Notes under the pieces: generated by a model | What the model saw: only the letters and a program-made list of their open reading frames with translations | Databases searched by the model: none | Told to the model about the DNA's origin: nothing | Shown here: in pieces, positions 55,981 through 64,000 of the stretch | Numbering within the stretch: position 1 is the stretch's first letter | Layout: the number at the start of each line of letters is the position of its first letter | Translations under genes and position numbers: made by a program | Assembly: GCA_013396915.1 (NCBI GenBank) | Contig: VWZL01002049.1 | Location: 248,001-312,000, forward strand | Length of the DNA stretch: 64,000 nucleotides | Source of the DNA: Stercorarius parasiticus | Lineage: Eukaryota > Chordata > Aves > Charadriiformes > Stercorariidae | Reading direction: 5' to 3'

Positions 55981-56018
55981 TGGTTTTTGTTTGGTTTGGG
56001 TTTGGTTGGGTTTTTTTC
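55981..56018. repeat. TTTGG-type simple repeat
   Basis: Imperfect repeats of GGTTT/GGTTTT ending in a T run (GTTTGGTTTGGGTTTGGTTG). It is not a telomeric TTAGGG array. Confidence 0.7.
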
Positions 56019-59000
56019 CTTCCAGGTAGTGTTACACCTTGGTACAACTGCTAGAACTTTAGTATAATCATCCTAGTTTTCTGCTTACTGACCAGGCTAG
56101 TAGCACTATCAGACAGCTATACTCTAGATAGTTAAGTTCAGCTCTGTTCTTTTAAGCCAGTTGTCTAAATTCCTTCCACAAGTGGTTTAAGTCGTAAGAA
56201 TTTACACAAGTTCTTGTTCTTAAGAAGTCTTCTTTGAGTAAAAGAGCTGATTTCTTGCTTGTTCGTGGCGTAAATCAAAATAGGACGTTTTGATTATATT
56301 GCATGCACCAAAAATTAAGTTTTATAACAAAACTAACCACTTAGTCAGCTAAAAATGACTATTTTTTATAATATTTCATATTCTAGATGTAGACATTTGA
56401 AAACAACAACAGAACCCCACCCCAATTTTATTCTAGAAATATCCAAAAGCTTCTTTTATTTCTCTCTTAATTTATAAAGCAAGAGAAATACACACTGTCC
56501 TGGTTTAAGTGAAACATTCCAGGTTGATTTAACAGTTGTGGGGTTTTTTTTTCCTCCTTGAAAAGGCAAAAACATTTCTGTTTAACCCAATTTAATGTCA
56601 CTTTATTCCTCATACAATATGCTTTAGTTTTTCCATACGGCTACTAACTCAGAAATCTAATTCTAATGCCAACTGTATTACACTGAAGTCAATGACAAAA
56701 GTTTCAATATAAGAATACAAAATGGAAGTTCTGATTCTTAACAGTAGATTTTTAGAGGTATTTCAGTAGGTTAGAAGAGGCTACAGTGAAATTCCTACAG
56801 AAAATTTGGCTATCGTACCAGTCATAGGTCAAATCCAGTTTTCTTTCTGAAGAACAGACTGCTAGATATTTGAAAGTGGATGTCAACAGTTTGTATTGGA
56901 GGTAAATTTCTTCTACATCCCTTTCACTAGAGACTTACAATGTTTTGAAGAAAAAATTTACTCCTGAAAACTCTTTATGCAATTATCGTAACAGTGAATT
57001 ATTACACAGTTATTTCATTGTTTTGACACATGTCTGCTCTTCTCTGGAGCTCTCGTCATCATGGATATCTTTTAGCTCAGTGACTTCTATTGATTAATTA
57101 GAAATAAATAGTAAATGCTACCAGACCAGTTTAACGTTCTCCTATTCTAGCATTACAAGTGAGCTAATCTTTCTCTCCTGTAACACTTCTAATTTTGCAT
57201 GCCCTTTTGCATCCCACCTTCCAGTAAACAGTTTCAATCTTTTCAATATTCTCTCTGGAGCAAGTCTTGTATCGCTTGTCATGTGAGAAATATGGGAGAA
57301 ACTCAAGAGTCATTGATTAGGAAGCTAGAATTATCTTTTAATAAGGCTTGAATCATAATGCCTATTTCAAAGATGCACTTAGAAAATGAAAGAGTATTGA
57401 AACACCAATTTGAAGAAGTAAGGACATGGTTTCAAAATGTTTTAGATTAGACTGATGTTCACATAGCTTAAAAACTGTGTTCTTTTTGAGAAAGTACATC
57501 ACTACTGTGCTGTTCAGAAACCCTATCTATTAGAAACACTATCCAGTGAATAACAAAAAGTCCCTTTAAAGAAGGCCTTTTTCTTAACCTGATATACTTC
57601 TAGCTAAGAGTTATTTAGTCTTGTAGAATGCTTTTGGGTCATATCTTTCCCCCCCTTCCGTCTTTACCTCAATTGTATGCTGAAAATGCCAAACAAGATG
57701 GGTAAAACTGCTATTTCATCTTGCTCATAAGCTCTAAGCATAGCAGCTTCTGAAGGCAATTTTGAACAGATGAATGGCCAAAGCAAGTCATGCAATTCAT
57801 CATCTTCCTCATATTATAAGATAATTAACAATAATTGGGAAGGCCACTCTAACTTAAAGAAATCTCTCTAAGACTAAAAAGAAACCCACCTTGAAGTACA
57901 GCGCTGATTAAGAAAGGATTTAAGAAAAAGTGCACTTAGGAAAACACTTCTCAGTCAATCAGGCTTGCAGCTTGAAACTGCAAGACTGTGGGCACCACGT
58001 TCCACTTAATCCTTCACAGAAAGGTTCACAACCAGGTTAGGCATTTGCACTGTAACTGCCTTCCGATGTCATAAATCTTGTCACAAAGGGGCTCTTCAGA
58101 TGAAGACTATTGCAAAATATGCTCAGAGATGAGACCAAAGTTCATCTGGAGAAGTGATAATCTTCTTCAGGGAAGTCAAGAGGTAGCAACTAGAACTTAA
58201 ACATCACAGTTTTCTTCCTTTCAGGGCACAGTCATTTGACAATTAATAAAGGTAAAAGTTGCAAAAAGCACCCATCTAAAAATCACTGATACATATGAAA
58301 GAGTAAGAGTAAGCCTATTTGTTTATATAGTAAAAAAAAATACCTGGTATTTTCAAGTAGATAAAGCAAGCCATAAAGAAATCCAGAAGGCATTGTTTTT
58401 AAGTAAGGAGACAGGAAAACTGGATAGGAATGAACACAAATATGACAATTAACATTTACAACCCAACAAGCAATGAGAAAAGCCAAAGCAGCCACGTATG
58501 TGATAGCAATACATAGACTTCTGAGCTTAAGATCTCTGACTGACTGCTAAATGCATGCAATGTAAGGCAAACAGATGCACTTAAGAAGAGACCTGTGGGG
58601 ATATCAGCTCAATGAACTTGAAGGAAGCTGTTAATAAAGCACCGTCTCAATTACAACTGTATAATACAGCCAGTTCAGAAGAATATCCATGTGAAAGGCT
58701 AACAAAGCATTTCCAATAAAAATCATTCATTTAAAAAATCCAGGCAGTCGTATTGGTGTGACTACCCACAGACATTTTCAAACTTCCTGTGGGAAGAGAG
58801 TGATCAGCATGTTTTCTGAAAGCCAATATTACTATTAAAAAGGCAGATCTCCCACAGAAGTACACATACAAGGTTTCAGAGCAAATCAGTGCTTGAAAGT
58901 GCTGCCAGTTAACCTGAGGCAAGTGTTTGGATTCTGTTGTTTGTCTTACAGGTGGAGGAGAACAAGAGTCAACTGAATTCAGCCTCACTCAGCATACGAG

Positions 59001-60200
59001 CATGTCAGTGGGTCTCTGAAACTACTCACATCAAGCAAACATCAGTACCACCAGGAACATTACTGAAAACTTCCATCTTGGTCTCATAACAAGGGAAAAG
59101 CATCCCAGTTGATCCATCTTTTCTCTACTCAGGCTTCCCGCTATATTAATAAGGGCATAAGCAATCCAGGAAGTTCCTGGAATGTGTTGATGACAACTTC
59201 CTTCTCCAAGTGAGAGCCAAAGAACAGAGGTGCCATGCTGGACCTTGTTCTCATCAACAAGGAGGGGCTGGTGGAGAATGTGAAGCTCAAAGGCAGCCTT
59301 GGCTGCAGTACCCATGAGATGGTGGAGTTCAAGATTCTTCGGGCAGAGAGGAGGGCGCACAGTAAGCTTGCTACTCTGGACTTCAGGAGAGCAGACTTTG
59401 GCCTCTTCAGGGATCTGCTTGGTAGAGTACCGTGAGATAAAGCCCTGGAGGAAAAAGGGGCCCAAGAAAGCTGGTTAAAATTCAAGGATCACCTCCTCCA
59501 AGCTCAGGAGTGATGCAAGTTGGGCAAAAACATCAGGAGGCCTGCATGGATGAACAAGGAGCTCCTGGACAAACTCAAACTCAAAAAGGAAGCCTTTTTG
59601 AGGTAGAAGCAAGGACAGGTAGCCTGGGGGGAATACAGAGACATTGTTCGAGCAGACAGGGATCAGGTTAGGAAAGCTGAAGTCCAGATAGAGCTAAATC
59701 TGGCCAGGGACATCAAAGGCAACAAGAAAAAATTCTATAGGTATGCTGGTGATAAAAGGAAGACTAGGGAAAACCTGGGCCCTCTCTGGAAGGAAACAGG
59801 AGACCTGGTCACTCAGGATATGGAGAAGGCTGAGGTGCTCAACAACTTTCTTGCTTTGGTCTTCATCATCAAGGGTTCTAGCCACACCACCCAAGTCACC
59901 ACAGAAGGCAGAGTCAGGGACTGAGAAAATGAGGAACTGCCCACTGTAGGAGAAGAACAGATTCGAGACCATCTAAGGAACCTGAAGGTGCATAAATCCA
60001 TGGGACTGGATGAGATTAATCTGCAGGTTCTGAGGGAACTTTGTTCCCCTGATAGTTGCTAAGCCATTATCCATCATATCTGAGAAGTCATGGCAGTCCA
60101 ATGAAGTTTGCACTGACTGGAAAATGGGAAACATAACCCCCATTTTTAAAAAGGGAAAAAAGAAAGACCAGGGAACTACAGGCCAGCCAATCTCACCTCT

Positions 60201-60545
60201 GTGCCTGGCAAGATCGTGGAGCAGATCCTCCTGGAAAGTATGCTAAGACACATGGAGAATAAGGAGGTGATTGGTGACAGCCAACACGGCTTCACTAAGG
60301 GCAAATCGTGCCTGACAAATTTGGCGGCCTTCTGTGGCAGTGTTACAGCATTAGTAGATAAGGAAAGAGTAACTGACATCATCTACCTGGACTTGTGCAA
60401 AGGATTTGCCACTGTCCTGTACAACATCCTGGTCTCTAAATTGGAGAGACATAGATTTGACAGATGGACCATTCAGTGGATAAGGAATTGGCTGGATGGA
60501 TACACTCAAAGAGTTGTGGTCAACGGCTTTATGTCCAAGTGGTGA
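60201..60545 (+). pseudogene. CR1 reverse transcriptase fragment (open 114-codon remnant)
   Basis: This remnant covers RT motifs from the PGKI segment through motif A. The motif A catalytic Asp (YLDLCKGF) is still present, but the usual KAFDTV has become KGFATV. The following motif B region (GIPRGSILGLVL) and motif C are in other frames or mutated. It is a piece of the element at 59140-61522, not a host gene. Confidence 0.88.
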
Positions 60546-60667
60546 CCAGTGACGAGTGGCATTCCTCGGGGGTCCATACTGGGACTGGTACTGTTTAATA
60601 TCTTGACAGGGACAGTGGGACTGAGTGCACTCTCAGCAAGTTTGCCAATAACACCAACCTGTGTAGT

Positions 60668-61090
60668 GTGGTTGACACACTGGAGGGAAGGGATGCCATC
60701 CAGAGGGTCCTGGACAGGCTTGAAAGGTGGGCCCATGCAAACCTCGTGAAGTTCAAAAAAGCCAAGCGCAACGTCCTGCACATGGGTCGGGGCAATCCCA
60801 AGCACAAATACAGGCTGGGTGGAGAATGGATTGAGAGCAGCCCTGAGGAGGAGGACTTGGGGGTGTTGACTGATGAGAAGCTCAGCATGAGCCTGCAATG
60901 CATGCTCACAGCCCAGAAAGCCAACCGCATCCTGAGCTGCATCAAACTAAATACGGCCAGCAGGTCGAGGGAGGTGATTCTGCCCCTCTACTCCACTCAG
61001 GTGAGACCCCTCCCGGAGCACTGCGTGCAGCTCTGGAACTCCCAACACGGACCTGTTAGAGCAAGTCCAGAGGGGGGGCCACGAAGATGA
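60668..61090 (+). pseudogene. CR1 ORF2 C-terminal fragment (open 140-codon remnant)
   Basis: Typical CR1 C-terminal phrases are present: VDTLEGRDAIQRVLDRLERW, EWIESSPEEEDLGVLTDEKL, and SRSREVILPLYSTQVRPLPE. It lies downstream of the broken motif C and is frameshifted near 61070 (a GGGGGGG run). It is non-functional. Confidence 0.9.
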
Positions 61091-61738
61091 TCGGAGAGCT
61101 GGAGCACCTCTCCTAGGAAGACTGGCTGAGAGAGCTGGAGTTGTTCAGCCTGGAGAAGAGAAGGCTCCGGGGAGACCTTATAGTGGCCTTCCAGCACCTG
61201 AAGGGGGGCCTACAGGAAAGATGGGGAGGGACTCTCTATCAGGGAGTGTAATGATAGGACGTGATGGGTAATGGTTTTAAACTGAAAGAGGGGAGATTTA
61301 GATTAGATATTAGGAAGAAATCTTTTACCCTGAGGGTAGTGAGTCACTGGAACAGGTTGCCCAGAGAAGCTGTGGATGCCCCTTCCCTGGAGGTGTTCAA
61401 GGCCAGGCTGGATGGGGTTTTGAGCAACCTGGTCTAGTGGAGGGTGTCCCTGCCCATGGCAGGGGGGTTGGAACTAGATGATCTTTAAGGTCCCTTCCAA
61501 CCCAAGCCATTCTATGATTCTAAGCTACTAGCTATCAGGAAAGCAGCATTTCCAAGAAGACAACAGAAAAACTGAACCGGGAGCCAGCTGATACATGCAT
61601 AGTACATGAGAACACAAACCCCTTGAACATCTCATGTCTCCTGGCTACAAAGGTAGGCCTTCCAGCACGCTAGTAAGTTTCTGGCAAAGCATGAGCAGAG
61701 GTATATAAAGGCAAATGTGCGTGCGTGTCTCTGTATTT

Positions 61739-61755
61739 GAGAGAGAGAGAGAGAA
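61739..61755. repeat. GA dinucleotide repeat
   Basis: About eight GA units, preceded by a short GTGCGTGCGTG stretch. Confidence 0.8.
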
Positions 61756-63390
61756 TGTGAGGCAAGAAGTCTAAAAGTGATTTGGTTTTATTATAAGCAG
61801 TTACATAGTGGGCATTACAGCAAAAGCATTTCCACTAAAATGGATCTATCAACTTGTCAACACTACACCATGGCAGCTAATTAGCCTGCTACTTTTTTAT
61901 CCACCTTGCATCGTATTTCAATTTGCCTTTGTAGTTGGAGCATGAAAAACATTCTGAAAAGGTTTGCTGTACCCCAAGAAAAAAAAAAAAGCCTTAAGTA
62001 TTTATATTATACCACATACATTTATGTCACCTATTTTCACTACTAAAAGCCAGACTAAAGCTTCTTTGCTTTTAATAACATCTATTATTGAAAATAAAAA
62101 CTCTTTGTATATTATGCATAATTCATATTATTCTGTCATGCGAATACATTGTTCAAATTATTCATTTGTATGAAGATAAACATGTTTATTCTCCCATTGG
62201 CTCAGTGCTATGAGAAAATTAATGTGCTTTAAAGCTACCCACAATATAACTCAAAAAATGAATACTTCAATCCTTCAGAACCTTCTTACTGGAAAAAGGT
62301 AATCAGATAATTAAAGAAAGCTGTTTTTCACCAGGAAAATCAGCAGTTCTACAACACAAAATAACTACTGGTGCAAACAGTAATATTTTCTCCTCTGTTA
62401 CAAACCTGATTCAATTTGAAAGTGTGCACCGGATAATTTCCATATATTTAAGCACGGTCTGCAGACGGGACCTAACAGCCTCGAGTGGTACTCTCTATTT
62501 TTCAGCTATGCACAGGCTAAAAATCTATCCAGTTGCTTCACCATTCCATGACCAATGGACAACTTAGGTCTCAAGTGTGATAATCAAGTATAACAGAAAT
62601 ATATAATAACCACTACAGTGTTGACGTGTCATTGTAAGCACACTTGTCTCCCCTGTGCAAGTATAGTTCTTCATAGTATTGCAATACATGAGCATGAATG
62701 CAATCTGCTTTGTTCAGGGTTTACAGAGTGAGAGCCAGACTGAAAAAAATCAAAGATCCTACTTCTCTTAATGGACTTGGACCTTTTTGATGTCTCTCTC
62801 TCAAGAATAAGCTTTTTAAAGATAAAAATGATTCTGTCAGTACTTAGCAGCAGCATGGCTTCTGTTCAAACACTAGGAAGTTTTACTTCTGGAGAACAAG
62901 TGATGTGAAAGATCTCCCTGCTATTTGAAAGATCTCTATAGCATTTTCCGACAATGTTATTTTCAGGCATTCATCTTAAGTGACAAGGAATATCCTTGGA
63001 TACTCATATCTTTTTCTTCTGAAGTATTTCTGAAGTGTTTAAAATATGACAGGTATATTCATACTGCCTTAACAAAAAGACTCCCCATTTGTGTGTAGCA
63101 GCTTGACTTCCACCCTTTGGATTTTGTGAAGTCATCACTATGCTACTCCTTTTGGTCACCAAGAAGGAGTCTATATTGGATAAAGTCAGAATACTTCATG
63201 TAAGCAACACATGGCAGCAGAAATGGACGCCAAAGATTTCAAAACATTCTTGGTTTTAATTTAATTACAGAAAACTTGCCTCTAAAAGTTTATTGTTGCA
63301 TGTACTTCATAGTGCAATGGAAATGGCATTTCAGGCTTTCCTGCTTTAACATTTCTCCTCTGTTGTTTGTGCTAAATGATTGAAAATTAT

Positions 63391-63620
63391 GTGATCTATA
63401 TGATATGGATGATATGAGATATATGATATACACAATATGATATGTATGATACACGACATACAGCACATATTATATATACAATAGATACAATACACGATAC
63501 ATGCAATATGATAATGATATATGACATATGATACATATTAAAGATATGATACATGTGATATGATACATATATTATATGATATATAGGATATGTGATATAT
63601 GAGATATTATATGATATAAT
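63391..63620. repeat. Degenerate GATAY (ATATGATA) satellite
   Basis: About 230 bp of imperfect repeats built from ATATGATA, GATACA and GATATATGA words (for example GATATGAGATATATGATATA). It is AT-rich, with dozens of GATA words on the plus strand and little sign of a fixed period, as expected for an old microsatellite. Confidence 0.85.
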
Positions 63621-64000
63621 GGGACCTTGGTTTTTGATAGATCCTCATGAGATTAATCACGTTCCACCATAGCAACCTCTGCTCTTTTCTGGACTTTTTG
63701 TGTATTTGAAGAAGGGCACAGAACAGGTTTAGAGAAAGAGGAGCAAGTCAGAACCTTATGCAGTCCTGAACCTTGAATGACCAGCAAAGCAATGATTTAC
63801 ATTACCACAATGCACACTGTGTATTCAGTGTAATAAAAACTTTAAATATTGGTGAGTTCATGAAGATGTTTCCACTTAACAGCTTGATCTTTTGAAATCT
63901 GCCTGAAAAGCTCGAAATCATAGTACATTGCCTCAAGCTGCTAAATGTGACAAACCAGGTTTTCAAACCCACTAAAATATGTTTTAAAACCTATTCCAAA

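Larger units (their letters stand above)
59140..61522 (+). mobile_element. CR1 LINE, 2.4 kb, with degraded ORF2
   Basis: The plus strand carries, in order, the end of the endonuclease domain (about 59172-59440, phrases LDLVLINKEGLVENVKLKGS and HEMVEFKILRAERRAHSKL), the linker, the reverse transcriptase core and thumb (about 59990-60700), the C-terminal region (to about 61330) and the 3' UTR. The RT core includes [41 protein letters not shown] and the motif region RGSILGLVLFNIL. The 3' end is AAGGTCCCTTCCAACCC then ATTCTATGATTCTA. Frameshifts and stops break ORF2 in several places. The motif C aspartates are lost (FANN in place of FADD, 60641-60652). The 5' limit is approximate. Confidence 0.94.
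41225..64000 (-). other. Upstream SHISAL1 intron (partial), no host exon recognised
   Basis: Sequence upstream of the first coding exon on the minus strand. No CpG-rich promoter or credible exon is visible, so the transcription start probably lies beyond 64000. Contents are an old CR1 (about 45500-45900), a CR1 tail (46075-46300), a 2.4-kb CR1 (about 59140-61522), poly-A tracts at 43654-43678 and 53372-53397, a GA repeat and the GATAY satellite. The long AT-rich stretches 41225-45490 and 46310-59130 show nothing else I can name. Confidence 0.7.

Overview
This window is vertebrate nuclear DNA, almost certainly from a bird. It is AT-rich and almost entirely non-coding. It carries CR1 LINE copies of the avian type, with ends close to the CR1 3' signature around ATTCTATGATTCT. 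It also has a solo LTR resembling bird endogenous retrovirus LTRs, and one intron-split gene recognisable by protein similarity. Nothing bacterial or viral-genome-like is present: no operons, no CRISPR, and no rRNA or tRNA that I could recognise. The species cannot be named from this sequence alone.

The only host gene I can support is SHISAL1 (Shisa-like 1, formerly KIAA1644), on the minus strand. Three coding exons are visible: the start/signal-peptide exon at 41126-41192 (exon probably from 41224), the cysteine-rich ectodomain exon at 31641-31854, and the transmembrane/cytoplasmic exon at 23546-23869. All junctions have GT/AG and the phases fit exactly (67 + 214 + 324 nt). The inferred product is 201 aa, with the stop codon apparently completed by the first base of a further exon that I could not locate. 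The upstream non-coding exon and promoter are not recognisable and probably lie beyond 64000. Most of the window is therefore intron, and the low-coordinate end is downstream intron or 3' flank.

Layout: 1-23545 is downstream intron or flank with small CR1 fragments (4758-4893, 10991-11657, 13649-13753), a divergent old CR1 around 12300-12680 and simple repeats. 23546-41224 is the coding core. Its largest intron contains a 1,862-bp segment present twice (32651-34512 and 34514-36375), separated by the single N in the window; this looks like an unmerged contig overlap rather than biology. That intron also holds a solo LTR (36977-37558) with a likely 5-bp target duplication. 41225-64000 is upstream intron with an old CR1 (about 45500-45900), a younger CR1 tail (46075-46300), a 2.4-kb dead CR1 retaining reverse-transcriptase sequence (about 59140-61522) and a degenerate GATAY-type satellite (63391-63620).

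I did not find a previously undescribed biological system. The most useful observations are the probable false duplication, the exact SHISAL1 exon structure with its split stop codon and overlapping upstream reading frames, the glutamine/proline repeat in its tail, and a few unexplained perfect inverted repeats.
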